A stretch of 64,000 bases of DNA from Lonsdalea populi (lineage in GTDB: Bacteria > Pseudomonadota > Gammaproteobacteria > Enterobacterales > Enterobacteriaceae), in contig NZ_CP065534.1 of NCBI RefSeq assembly GCF_015999465.1, positions 2,294,001 through 2,358,000 of the forward strand, given 5' to 3'. Both the position numbers and the translations under genes were made by a program. Below, piece by piece: positions 51,295 to 59,230 of this stretch. The notes below the pieces were generated by a model. That model was given only the letters and a program-made list of their open reading frames with translations, was not told the origin of the DNA and searched no databases. How positions within the stretch are numbered: the stretch's first letter is position 1; each line of letters begins with the position of its first letter.

Positions 51295-52596
51295 ATGCAA
51301 AGGCAGAAGTTACTTTTACAGATAGTGGTCGCTATCGTCATCGGGATCATCGTCGGATGGGCCTGTCATGAGTACCTGGATAGTGCTCGTGCCAAAGAAA
51401 TCGCTTCCTATTTCAATCTGGTTACCGATATTTTCCTGCGCCTTATCAAGATGATTATCGCACCGCTGGTCTTCGCCACGCTGGTCTCTGGTCTTGCCAG
51501 TATGGGCGACTCTGCTGCCGTGGGCCGAGTGGGTCTGAAAGCCATGATCTGGTTCGTCACCGCTTCTATTCTGTCGCTGATCATAGGTATGGCGCTGGCC
51601 AACCTCTTCCAGCCCGGCGCAGGTATGAATCTGGCTGCGACCACCTCGCACGTTTCTACCGGGTTAAGCACCGACGGGTTCACGTTGAAAAGCTTTATCA
51701 GCCACATCTTCCCGAAAAGCATTGTGGAAGCGATGGCGAACAATGAAATTCTGCAAATTCTGGTCTTCTCGCTGTTTTTCGGCTCTGCGTTGGCTTATGT
51801 GAAGCAACATAACAAGCATGCCACCACAATCCAGTCCTTAATCGACGAGCTGGCCAAAGTGATGTTCCGTGTCACGGATTACGTGATGGGACTAGCCCCG
51901 ATTGCCGTCTTCGCCGCTATCGCCTCCGCTATTACGACACAGGGTCTGGGCCTGCTGTATGACTTCGGCAAGCTGATCGGCGAGTTTTATATCGGTCTGG
52001 CGCTGCTATGGGGCGTACTGTTCCTGGTGGGCTATGCCTTCCTGGGTAAGCGTATCGTCGTACTGGGCAAATTGATCCGCGAACCGACCATACTGGCCTT
52101 CGCCACCGCCAGCAGCGAGTCCGCCTATCCGAAAACCATGGAAGCGCTGACCAAATTCGGCGTGCCGAAGAAAATCACCAGCTTTGTGCTGCCGCTGGGT
52201 TACTCCTTCAACCTTGATGGCTCCATGATGTATCAGTCTTTCGCCATCCTATTTATCGCGCAGGCATACAACATTGACCTGAGCCTGACCCAGCAAATTC
52301 TGATCCTGCTGACGCTGATGATCACCAGCAAAGGCATGGCCGGCGTCGCCCGTGCCTCTGTCGTGGTCGTTGCCGCAACGCTGCCTATGTTCAGCCTGCC
52401 GGAAGCCGGTATCCTGCTTATTCTGGGCATCGACCAGTTCCTGGATATGGGCCGTACCGCGACCAACGTCGTCGGCAACAGCATTTCCACCGCGGTGGTT
52501 TCCAGTCTGGAAAAAAATGTTCACGACGACGAGGAGGATGCAGAAGCAGAAGCCTCCGCCCCTCAGGCAACCCAAGCCGGGCAACAACACGCCTGA
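51295..52596 (+). CDS. Dicarboxylate/amino acid:cation symporter (DAACS family)
   Basis: Inner-membrane symporter of 433 residues, same family as GltP but clearly distinct from it. Shared landmarks are NLVTDIFLRLIKMIIAPLVFATLVSG, the serine-rich AFATASSESAYPKTMEALTKFG and GYSFNLDGSMMYQSFAILFIAQ. The C-terminus carries an acidic tail (HDDEEDAEAEASAP). The ATG at 51295 follows GAGG and matches the family start better than the upstream 51259. It may carry glutamate, aspartate or C4-dicarboxylates; the exact substrate is unknown. A strong terminator follows. Confidence 0.9.
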   Translation: MQRQKLLLQIVVAIVIGIIVGWACHEYLDSARAKEIASYFNLVTDIFLRLIKMIIAPLVFATLVSGLASMGDSAAVGRVGLKAMIWFVTASILSLIIGMALANLFQPGAGMNLAATTSHVSTGLSTDGFTLKSFISHIFPKSIVEAMANNEILQILVFSLFFGSALAYVKQHNKHATTIQSLIDELAKVMFRVTDYVMGLAPIAVFAAIASAITTQGLGLLYDFGKLIGEFYIGLALLWGVLFLVGYAFLGKRIVVLGKLIREPTILAFATASSESAYPKTMEALTKFGVPKKITSFVLPLGYSFNLDGSMMYQSFAILFIAQAYNIDLSLTQQILILLTLMITSKGMAGVARASVVVVAATLPMFSLPEAGILLILGIDQFLDMGRTATNVVGNSISTAVVSSLEKNVHDDEEDAEAEASAPQATQAGQQHA

Positions 52597-52615
52597 GTAT
52601 CCACCCAGCCATATC

Positions 52616-52646
52616 AAACAGCGGCGACTGAGCCGCTGTTTTTTTA
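52616..52646 (+). terminator. Terminator of the symporter gene
   Basis: Stem AAACAGCGGC (52616-52625) with GCCGCTGTTT (52632-52641), then a run of T to 52646. It starts about 20 bases after the stop codon. Confidence 0.9.
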
Positions 52647-52738
52647 CCTCCAATGCTGATTTTCTATGCAACCGTTTCTAAAAAACCGTCACTTTGCGCA
52701 TTCTGTCAGCAAACAAACCTGATTCAGGGTTTCCGCCT

Positions 52739-52767
52739 TTGACATGCCTGCGGCCCCTCGTTATCAT
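52739..52767 (+). promoter_or_regulatory. Sigma-70 promoter of tRNA-Asn
   Basis: TTGACA (52739-52744), 17-base spacer, TATCAT (52762-52767), followed by a GC-rich discriminator GCGCCCC, as in stable RNA promoters. It lies about 20 bases before the tRNA. Confidence 0.85.
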
Positions 52768-52785
52768 GCGCCCCGTTCACACGAT

Positions 52786-52861
52786 TCCTCTGTAGTTCAG
52801 TCGGTAGAACGGCGGACTGTTAATCCGTATGTCACTGGTTCGAGTCCAGTCAGAGGAGCCA
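52786..52861 (+). tRNA. asnT: tRNA-Asn (anticodon GTT)
   Basis: Complete cloverleaf of 76 bases with encoded CCA. The acceptor stem TCCTCTG pairs with CAGAGGA; the anticodon GTT is at 52819-52821 in the loop CTGTTAA; the T arm contains GGTTCGAGTCC. The integrase gene follows 166 bases downstream, so the 3' end is the likely attachment site of the island. The symbol is one of several asn tRNA names and is uncertain. Confidence 0.97.
52837..52861 (+). other. Likely island attachment site (tRNA-Asn 3' end)
   Basis: Islands with P4-type integrases normally insert at the T-arm and acceptor end of a tRNA gene and rebuild it. The tRNA 3' end stands directly ahead of the integrase here. I could not find a second copy of this segment in the rest of the window. 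Confidence 0.55.
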
Positions 52862-53026
52862 GATTTTAGTTTCATGACTTCCCTATAAGTCCTGAAGCGT
52901 TTAAAAAACAAGAATTTATCTTTACCCGGCTGTCCTGAGAAGGACCGCCGGGTTTCTTGACATCCATAGTTTGTGGGGGCTTAATCGGGGGCCTCACGGT
53001 TCGTTGAGAAAATGGAGCCCCCCGCT

Positions 53027-54280
53027 ATGGCATTAACCGATACCACTATCCGCAAGATCAAACCCGCCGATAAATCCTTCAAACTGGCAGACAGTTCAGG
53101 ACTGTACCTGCTGATCAAACCCAACGGCTCAAAACTCTGGTACATGAAGTACCGCATCTATGGCAGAGAGAAAAAGCTGGCCTTTGGTCCCTACCCGGAT
53201 GTTTCCCTGTTTAAGGCGCGTCAGCTACGCGATGCCGCACGCGCTAAAGTGCGTGAAGGGTCCGATCCTGCCGCTGATAAGAAGATCGCGCAGCAGAAAA
53301 AGAAAAACGGGCTGACATTTCGCCAAATAGCCATGAACTGGCACGTCGATCACAGGCGCTGGTCTGCGCATTACGCAAAAACCATCCAGCGCAGGCTGGA
53401 AATGTATGTTTTCCCGGATATCGGAGACAGCCTTATCGATCAGATCACGACGGCGGATCTGTTATTCACGTTACGCAAGGTCGAGAGCAAAGGCTTTCTG
53501 GAAATCACCGCACGGCTAAAAAACTACGTAACGGAGATCATGCGCTATGCGGTGAAAAAGCAGTTAATCAAGTCGAACCCGGCGCTGGATCTGGACGGTG
53601 AGTTTACGCCGCCGGAAACCAATCATTACCCTGCCCTGCCGCTTGAGAAGCTGCCTGAATTGTTATCCCGGACGGATAGTTACTCCGGCAGGTTACTGAC
53701 CCAATATGCCCTTAAGCTGTCGCTGCTTTTTTTCGTCCGCTCCAGCGAACTGCGCTTTGCCCGCTGGTGTGAAATCGACTGGCAGCAGAAATTATGGATA
53801 ATCCCGGAAACGCGGGAACCGATCGAAAACGTGCGTTTTTCTTACCGTGGCACAAAAATGAAAACACAGCACATCGTTCCTTTATCTGAACAGGCCATCG
53901 CGATCTTAAGGCAAATTGAACCGCTTTCCGGTCATCTGGCGTTTATTTTTCCCGGCGAATACGATCAGGATAAATGCATGAGCGACAACACCGTTAACAA
54001 GGCGCTGCGCGTGATGGGCTACGACACCAAAAAAGACGTCTGCGGCCACGGCTTCCGGGCGATGGCATGTGCTGCGCTGAGTGAGTCGGGATTGTGGACG
54101 AAAGAAGCGATTGAAAAACAAATGAGCCATCAGGAAAGAAACAGCGTTCGTGCTGCCTATATTCACAAGGCTGAATATCTGGAAGAGAGGATCAAGATGA
54201 TGCAGTGGTGGGCGGATTATCTTGATGCTTGCCGGGAAACTTACCATCCGCCTTATATTTGGGGTAAATGGGTCGCCTAA
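53027..54280 (+). CDS. int: P4-type tyrosine integrase
   Basis: Site-specific recombinase of about 417 residues, the usual size for P4-like island integrases. The N-terminal DUF4102 domain covers LTDTTIRKIKPADKSFKLAD through FGPYPDVSLFKARQLRD; the core-binding part follows. In the catalytic domain, Arg in FFVRSSELRFARW, the HGFRA box and the tyrosine in RAAYIHKAEY are present, so it looks functional. The ATG at 53027 (MALTDTTI) matches the family start. It is adjacent to tRNA-Asn and reads away from it. A terminator follows. Confidence 0.94.
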   Translation: MALTDTTIRKIKPADKSFKLADSSGLYLLIKPNGSKLWYMKYRIYGREKKLAFGPYPDVSLFKARQLRDAARAKVREGSDPAADKKIAQQKKKNGLTFRQIAMNWHVDHRRWSAHYAKTIQRRLEMYVFPDIGDSLIDQITTADLLFTLRKVESKGFLEITARLKNYVTEIMRYAVKKQLIKSNPALDLDGEFTPPETNHYPALPLEKLPELLSRTDSYSGRLLTQYALKLSLLFFVRSSELRFARWCEIDWQQKLWIIPETREPIENVRFSYRGTKMKTQHIVPLSEQAIAILRQIEPLSGHLAFIFPGEYDQDKCMSDNTVNKALRVMGYDTKKDVCGHGFRAMACAALSESGLWTKEAIEKQMSHQERNSVRAAYIHKAEYLEERIKMMQWWADYLDACRETYHPPYIWGKWVA

Positions 54281-54311
54281 ACCCGCGATGAAATAATCAA
54301 CGGATAAAACG

Positions 54312-54345
54312 AAAGCAGATCCAGACAACTCATGATCTGCTTTTT
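54312..54345 (+). terminator. Terminator of the integrase gene
   Basis: Stem AAAGCAGATC (54312-54321) with GATCTGCTTT (54334-54343), 12-base loop, then TTTTT to 54345. It begins about 30 bases after the stop codon. Confidence 0.85.
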
Positions 54346-54529
54346 CTACCTCTGATAAGTGTTGGTTTTATATCTTTAGGCAGTTTCCTATCAATAAAGG
54401 AAATTTTTGAAAAGAAACCTATCATCATGATGATAATGAAAAATCTGCGCCAGAACCAAATTCGAGAGTGTTAGAAGTTCTGTGTCATTCCAGTAATATA
54501 TTCATAAAAAGAATGATACATATCCCAAC

Positions 54530-54981
54530 CTTTCGATTTCGACAAAGCGCTGAAAGCGCTCCAGTCTGGTCAGGCTCTGACCGGGAAAGACGGCATCTTA
54601 ACGCCGTTAATCAAACAGTTAACCGAAGCGGCGCTGGCCGCTGAACTCGACTCCCATCTGGCTCAGGATGTTGAAGCTAGTCGGAAAAATGGCTCCGGCA
54701 AGAAAACCGCCAAAGCCACTGCCGGCTCTTTTGAACTGGCCACGCTGCGTGACCGCATCGGCACTTTCGAGCCTCAACTCGTCAAAAAGCATCAGACCAC
54801 CCTGTCGGACGAGATTGAGCAGAAGATTATCCGTCTGTTCGCCCTCGGTATAAGTTACGGCCGACATCAGCCGAGAAATCGAAGACCTGTATGCTTTCAG
54901 CGTCTCCAACGCCACTATCAGCGCCGTGACAGACAAGGTCACTCCCGAACTCAAACAGTGGCAACAGCGCCTATCCGGGCC
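54530..54981 (+). pseudogene. IS256-family transposase fragment, frameshifted
   Basis: The plus frame from about 54530 reads FDKALKALQSGQALTGKDG, ELDSHL, and FEPQLVKKHQTTLSDEIEQK, the N-terminal part of an IS256-type (Mutator) transposase. An extra G at about 54859 shifts the frame: before it FALGISY, after it ADISREIEDLYAFSVSNATI in the next frame. The match stops at about 54981 (LKQWQQR), where an IS3-type sequence begins. The catalytic C-terminal DDE part is missing, so the piece is dead. Confidence 0.82.
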
Positions 54982-55345
54982 TTGAGGCTGGCGGTCAATA
55001 AACGACGGCCAGCAGGTCCGGTCGTGTTCTATAGCGATCAATGTGCGCAGTATACCAGTACACAGTTCCAGTTCTGCCAACAGGAACTTGATGTGACGGG
55101 CAGTATGAGCCGCAAGGGTAACTGTCTGGATAATGCCATTACGGAGAGGTTCTTCCGCAGTCTGAAAGCAGAGAGAGTTAACTACCGTCGCTATGAAACC
55201 CGAAGTCAGGGCATTGCAGACGTTATCGATTATATCGACAATTTTTATAATCTAAAGCGTCGGCATTACAGGCTGGGAAATATATCGCCGGATGAATATG
55301 AACGCCGATTACAACAATGTGCCTAAATCAGTGTCCGGTTTTATT
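54979..55345 (+). pseudogene. IS3-family transposase (OrfB) C-terminal fragment
   Basis: Frame 54958-55326 contains the end of an IS3-type OrfB. VVFYSDQCAQYTSTQF includes the second catalytic aspartate, and SMSRKGNCLDNAITERFFRS the catalytic glutamate. It ends with the family tail RLGNISPDEYERRL. The N-terminal half and OrfA are absent. The sequence TGTCCGGTTTTATTTGA after the stop may be the IS end. It joins directly to the IS256 fragment. Confidence 0.82.
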
Positions 55346-55354
55346 TGATCGTTA

Positions 55355-55490
55355 CAGTCATCCATACGCAGACCTGAAAAACGGATTTAGCGATATCGAT
55401 ACCAACAACTCTGATCGTGTTCATGTGATGCTCCCGGAGTAAGTACCATTCTAAAAGTATGGCACTGGTACTTTAGGAAGGGACGTCCAT
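55355..55490 (-). pseudogene. IS110-family transposase N-terminal fragment
   Basis: On the minus strand an ATG at 55424 opens MNTIRVVGIDIAKSVFQVC, the start of the DEDD domain of IS110-type transposases, including its first catalytic aspartate. The match stops after about 22 residues where the IS3 remnant ends. The sequence upstream to about 55490 is probably the IS110 left end. Confidence 0.75.
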
Positions 55491-55596
55491 CACATCATTA
55501 CATATCGCGCTTATGCTCTCAGTGCATAACATAGCAGCAGACACCTTATCACTCTTCTTTTAGATTTTTATTTATTCCAGGATAAATTGAAAACAT

Positions 55597-55896
55597 TCAA
55601 TCAGATGTCACCGTTGGCCACCCTTGTACGACTTTGCCGCCGTGAGCGCAACCGTCCCCCATCCTGACCACCGGTTTGCCTTCTATGGTGAAGATGGATG
55701 AACCCGAAACCAGACCATCCGGCATCCCTACACCCGTACACAGCGCTTTTCCGCCCACTACGGCGACAGGAACACCATTGATAGTGACAATCGATTGTCC
55801 GGCATTGATAATTGGACCGCCGACATGCGGCACCGGACCCGGTTCAACTTTAGGGCAAATATGCATATGCCCCAGTATTGCCACAGGCTTCCCCAT
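55597..55896 (-). CDS. PAAR-domain protein (type VI secretion spike tip)
   Basis: Small protein of 99 residues composed only of a PAAR domain. It contains HMHICP, GGPIINAGQSIVTINGVPVAVVGG, ALCTG and CAHGG, with the histidines and cysteines that bind the single zinc at the sharp tip. It caps the VgrG trimer and can attach effectors. It lies at the end of the leftward hcp-vgrG-effector block, 8 bases after the ATP-grasp gene. No toxin extension is fused to it. It may serve the neighbouring effectors. Confidence 0.92.
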   Translation of the reverse strand: MGKPVAILGHMHICPKVEPGPVPHVGGPIINAGQSIVTINGVPVAVVGGKALCTGVGMPDGLVSGSSIFTIEGKPVVRMGDGCAHGGKVVQGWPTVTSD

Positions 55897-55904
55897 ACAA
55901 CCTC

Positions 55905-56675
55905 CTATAATAAATAAGGTCTCTTCCGTCTTTCTGCTTGCGCATCGTCAATGCTTTGATTGACACGAATACGACCATTAAAGTCGCCACCATTTACCCA
56001 GGAAAAAAGACAAGCATCTGTCCGCTGAATAAACGGATTAAGCTCAATCAGTGTCGTAGTAAATTTCCCATCCAGATAATCAATGGCAACGTCTGCAACG
56101 ACGGAATCGAGATGCAATACAGGCAAGAGTTTTTGCAAAAACATAATCAGTTGAAGGCGTATTTCATTTTCCTTTTCTTTTAGAAATGGAAAGTATTCCA
56201 GACAATGATATTGAGAAATACCAATGACTTTAGCATCCCGAATGAAACATCTGAACTCACCCCAGCGCGGAATATCGCGCCATTCCCTCAGGAACAACCA
56301 AACAGGTGTTGACGATTGCAGACAATCCCAAAGATAGGATGCGACGCGGCGACTAGATACCGACAATTGTTTTACTACTCCATCAACCGTATCCAATCTA
56401 TAAAGGGAAGCATCATGGTAGCTTACTCCCCCAAATCGCACAAAAGCAGGCTTATTTAACACTGACAAAGCATATTTGATATCCTCATGTAATTGCGAAG
56501 AAAAACGTGTTTTTTCCACCAATCCTCTGCTATTCATGAATTCATCAGTGTTGGTTCCAATCGCAATAATATCTCGTTCATGAAGTTCGATCCCCTCACT
56601 CTGGAATGATAAAGCCAACAGTTTTTTCGGCCAGCTTTCAATAAATGCCTTCTTATACTCAGAGTACATATACAA
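55905..56675 (-). CDS. CDC123/D123-family ATP-grasp protein
   Basis: Protein of 256 residues that I assign to the CDC123 (D123) family from its pattern. FVRFGGVSYHDAS (residues 78-90) corresponds to the first strand-lysine/arginine region. WGEFRCFI (138-145), IGISQYH (151-157), the aspartate in VVADVAID (192-199) and LIELNPF followed by TDACLFSW (209-226) correspond to the ATP-grasp metal and nucleotide sites. In eukaryotes CDC123 assembles eIF2; bacterial members have unknown roles. Here it sits between a SUKH immunity gene and a PAAR gene in a T6SS module. It could be an effector, an accessory or a second immunity factor. Start ATG at 56675 has weak ribosome-site support. Confidence 0.8.
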   Translation of the reverse strand: MYMYSEYKKAFIESWPKKLLALSFQSEGIELHERDIIAIGTNTDEFMNSRGLVEKTRFSSQLHEDIKYALSVLNKPAFVRFGGVSYHDASLYRLDTVDGVVKQLSVSSRRVASYLWDCLQSSTPVWLFLREWRDIPRWGEFRCFIRDAKVIGISQYHCLEYFPFLKEKENEIRLQLIMFLQKLLPVLHLDSVVADVAIDYLDGKFTTTLIELNPFIQRTDACLFSWVNGGDFNGRIRVNQSIDDAQAERRKRPYLL

Positions 56676-56715
56676 TCGGCCTTGACATCCATAAAGGAAT
56701 TTAATATACCAAAAA

Positions 56716-57240
56716 CTATAGTTCTTCTTCTACAGCAGGAGTATGAAGGAACTCTTTTAGTGAGCGACCCAACAACCCCAGTCCCTCACCCACTATCAGA
56801 TTATCGATATAATATCGCCAATGAAATACATGCCTATAAGTAGGAGAGTTAGCTCTTACATCATAAATAATATAAGCGTCTCCATCATCATCATAATCTG
56901 AGCCAATAGCGATAAGGCCAACAGGCAATAAAGAACGATTATCGTATATCGATTCTTTTAAAAGATTAGTGGAACTGATCACCTGTTCCATTGGGAATAA
57001 AATAACCATTAGTGCCTTTCTGGTTCTTTCATTATATCTTACTAAAAAATGATCCAACTCATCTATTGGACCGCATGCCTGATTGCCGACCAGTCGAATA
57101 TAATCCTTGTATTCATCTGGAAAATGAATTTGCAGCTTTTCCTCTGCGCCTCTAATAATTTTATCGAACGTTGTAGCATCAAGAACCAAATCAGAGTAGT
57201 CCGTTTCCCATTTAGCCAAGTCTTCTTTCTGTATTTTCAT
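56716..57240 (-). CDS. SUKH (SMI1/KNR4)-family immunity protein
   Basis: Cytoplasmic protein of about 174 residues. The SUKH pattern is visible: IIRGAEEKLQIHFPDEYKDY, then LVGNQACG, a central IAIGSDYDDDGDAYIIYDV and the C-terminal SLKEFL. SUKH proteins protect against nuclease toxins of polymorphic toxin systems. The ATG at 57240 is preferred: it stands one base after the toxin stop with GAGG ahead, whereas a longer frame from 57294 would lie inside the toxin gene. Pairing with the WHH nuclease directly upstream makes it the probable cognate immunity. Confidence 0.85.
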   Translation of the reverse strand: MKIQKEDLAKWETDYSDLVLDATTFDKIIRGAEEKLQIHFPDEYKDYIRLVGNQACGPIDELDHFLVRYNERTRKALMVILFPMEQVISSTNLLKESIYDNRSLLPVGLIAIGSDYDDDGDAYIIYDVRANSPTYRHVFHWRYYIDNLIVGEGLGLLGRSLKEFLHTPAVEEEL

Positions 57241-57241
57241 A

Positions 57242-58207
57242 CTAAAAATCCTCACTACGCCACATCGAATCACCACCCACATGCGGTGTTCCACTATTTA
57301 CACTGCCTGTTTCACTATTTTTATAAGCGGTGTGAATATTCTTATCAACCAAACTCATTGTAACTCCATCAGGTTCATGGTGCCATGTACCCAGCCTTTC
57401 CTGGTCTTTAGGTAGTTTTTCTCCATATTTTTCTGAGAAGGCTTTTCTTGCTGAACTAAAATCGCTTCCATTACCCTTCATGTCAATTTCAACTTGGTAC
57501 GGCTTACCTGCATCTCCTATGGTTTTTCCATCTTTCAATGGCGGAAAACCTGAAAAATCTGGATGCCCGTCCTTGAAAGGGATCCCCTCTTTCCCATGCT
57601 TCTGAACCACTTCATAAAGACTTTTGTTCTTTTCAGGATCGGGCTTATATATTCCCGTACCCGGCGGACAAGGTTTTCCATCTTTATCTACCCAGGTTCC
57701 TTTTTCTGACGATGGAAGACGGCCAGGATCCATAGATTTGTCGTTTTCAAATTTTTCACGAGCCAGCTTTTTGCATTCTTCTGTTTTGCACTTTCCAAGC
57801 TCGTTGTCCAATTTTTCCTTTTTTCTCCTGGCTATCAATTCGTTCCAGTATTTTTTTGCATTTTTACGCGTTGCTGCAAATACTTTCGTATTCAGCGCAG
57901 CTTTGGCCTTAGATAAGGCTTCCGTCACTTTTTCAACTTTTGCCGCTATTTTCCCTGCTTTCGCAGCATCACCCGCTATCGGGATAAGTCCCAATACATC
58001 CAGTGCGGCGCCACTCCAATCGCCTTTGAAAAGCGAACGCCCCAATGACGCCACATCTGCCGCCGTACCAAACGGTGGCGGTGCGGCTCCAGCGGCTGCC
58101 AAGCCACCATCAATAATAAGCTCACTGTATTGAGACTCCATTTCAAGCACTTTCTTGCGATCAGCTTCAATTTCAGGACTCTCACTCCTTGCTCTGATAT
58201 TCGCCAT
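57242..58207 (-). CDS. WHH-type HNH nuclease toxin (T6SS effector)
   Basis: Protein of 321 residues. The N-terminal part has a pre-toxin TG-like stretch (GTAADVASLGRSLFKGDWSG, about residues 47-66, then VLGLIPIAGDAAKAG). A charged linker follows (about 115-165). The C-terminal domain carries GHPDFSGFPP (214-223) and the signature TWHHEPDGVTMSLVDKNIHT (274-293), then GTPHVGG: the WHH nuclease of the HNH/endonuclease VII superfamily. The two histidines at 276-277 and His292 are likely catalytic. It lies behind hcp, vgrG and a DUF4123 adaptor and is followed by SUKH immunity, so secretion by T6SS and DNA attack on rivals are inferred. Confidence 0.85.
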   Translation of the reverse strand: MANIRARSESPEIEADRKKVLEMESQYSELIIDGGLAAAGAAPPPFGTAADVASLGRSLFKGDWSGAALDVLGLIPIAGDAAKAGKIAAKVEKVTEALSKAKAALNTKVFAATRKNAKKYWNELIARRKKEKLDNELGKCKTEECKKLAREKFENDKSMDPGRLPSSEKGTWVDKDGKPCPPGTGIYKPDPEKNKSLYEVVQKHGKEGIPFKDGHPDFSGFPPLKDGKTIGDAGKPYQVEIDMKGNGSDFSSARKAFSEKYGEKLPKDQERLGTWHHEPDGVTMSLVDKNIHTAYKNSETGSVNSGTPHVGGDSMWRSEDF

Positions 58208-58234
58208 ATTATTCTCCCTGTCGTCTCACCGGCT

Positions 58235-58621
58235 TCACTCCGGGAACCAGTAATTCGGATGACTCTGCATCAGCGCATCAACCCCCTGCTCTTCGCTGAC
58301 CTCGGTAAACAGCGCGTCAAGCCGTTCATCTTCGCCCCGCGCTGTATCCGCAAGGATTTGCTTAAAACCATCAAACTCAAAGAAGTTCGACCCAACGCCC
58401 CACATGAAATACAAAAATTTCGCCTGATTGGTCGGTTTATGGATATGGAACTTTTTCGCTATCTCCCGGCCATTCAGCGTCATCGTATACAGGGTGTCCG
58501 GTTTATGCCCTTGCTTGTGCTCCGGCAGGGTTTCCTCCATCACTTCATCCACAAACCACCGGGAAAAGTCTTTATCGCTCATCAGATGCGATTCCATTTG
58601 CAGGTCATCAAAGTGCCACAT
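58235..58621 (-). CDS. Small conserved protein between DUF4123 adaptor and toxin
   Basis: Protein of 128 residues, not recognised by domain. It is acidic and carries WFVDEVMEETLPEHKQGHKPD and FLYFMWGVGSNFFEFDGF. It overlaps the end of the DUF4123 gene by 14 bases and stands 27 bases before the toxin, so it belongs to the same transcript. A role as an effector-specific accessory or chaperone is an inference from position. The ATG at 58621 has GGAGG within reach. Confidence 0.75.
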   Translation of the reverse strand: MWHFDDLQMESHLMSDKDFSRWFVDEVMEETLPEHKQGHKPDTLYTMTLNGREIAKKFHIHKPTNQAKFLYFMWGVGSNFFEFDGFKQILADTARGEDERLDALFTEVSEEQGVDALMQSHPNYWFPE

Positions 58622-59219
58622 GTTCAGTGCTCTCCTCCTGGTTTGGGGTAACCGGCAATGCCAGCGTAGTTACATGTAATCCGCGGGCATCATGGGTGAA
58701 ATGCATCAACTGCGCCGGCTCATCGGTGGTTTCCGTATAGACGGCATAAAGCGGGGCAAAAAAGTCAGACTGCTGTTCCGGCGTCAACTGTGGAATAAAC
58801 TGGTTGAATGTCTTCGGCTGGTAAAAACGGAAAAAGTAGGTTTTGCCATGATTGATGACTTTGGTGAATTTCTTGAAATGCCTGACCAGCGGTATCAACG
58901 GCAGCGTGCTGCGCACAATGATGCCCCATTGCCGCATATAACCGTCCGCCAGCCACCAGTCCAGCACATCACTGTGCGCATTAATCTGCACCAGATAAGG
59001 CGCCACGTGGCCGAGATTATCCAGTACCGACACATCAAACAGCGAACGATAAGCTGGCGAAAAACCCGCCAGACAGATGGCGATATCCGGGCTGGCCGCC
59101 GCGTTCAGCAACAGATAGGTGTGAAGGGGTTTTTCGTGCTCATCCACGAGAGTGGATGCGGGAGTGAATACCGTCTGTTTCAGACCATCACTCACCGCGT
59201 CATAAGGATTCTCCAACAT
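58608..59219 (-). CDS. DUF4123 T6SS adaptor/chaperone
   Basis: Protein of about 203 residues with the DUF4123 pattern: an N-terminal TYLLLNAAASPDIAICLAG, HSDVLDWWLADGYMRQWGII in the middle, then HFKKFTKVINHGKTYFFRFY and a FNQFIPQL end. Such proteins load a cargo effector onto VgrG or PAAR. The ATG at 59219, with GGGGG ahead, is preferred over an upstream start at 59252 that would overlap vgrG. It lies between vgrG and the small gene before the toxin. Confidence 0.88.
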   Translation of the reverse strand: MLENPYDAVSDGLKQTVFTPASTLVDEHEKPLHTYLLLNAAASPDIAICLAGFSPAYRSLFDVSVLDNLGHVAPYLVQINAHSDVLDWWLADGYMRQWGIIVRSTLPLIPLVRHFKKFTKVINHGKTYFFRFYQPKTFNQFIPQLTPEQQSDFFAPLYAVYTETTDEPAQLMHFTHDARGLHVTTLALPVTPNQEESTEHVAL

Positions 59220-59230
59220 ACAGCCCCCGT

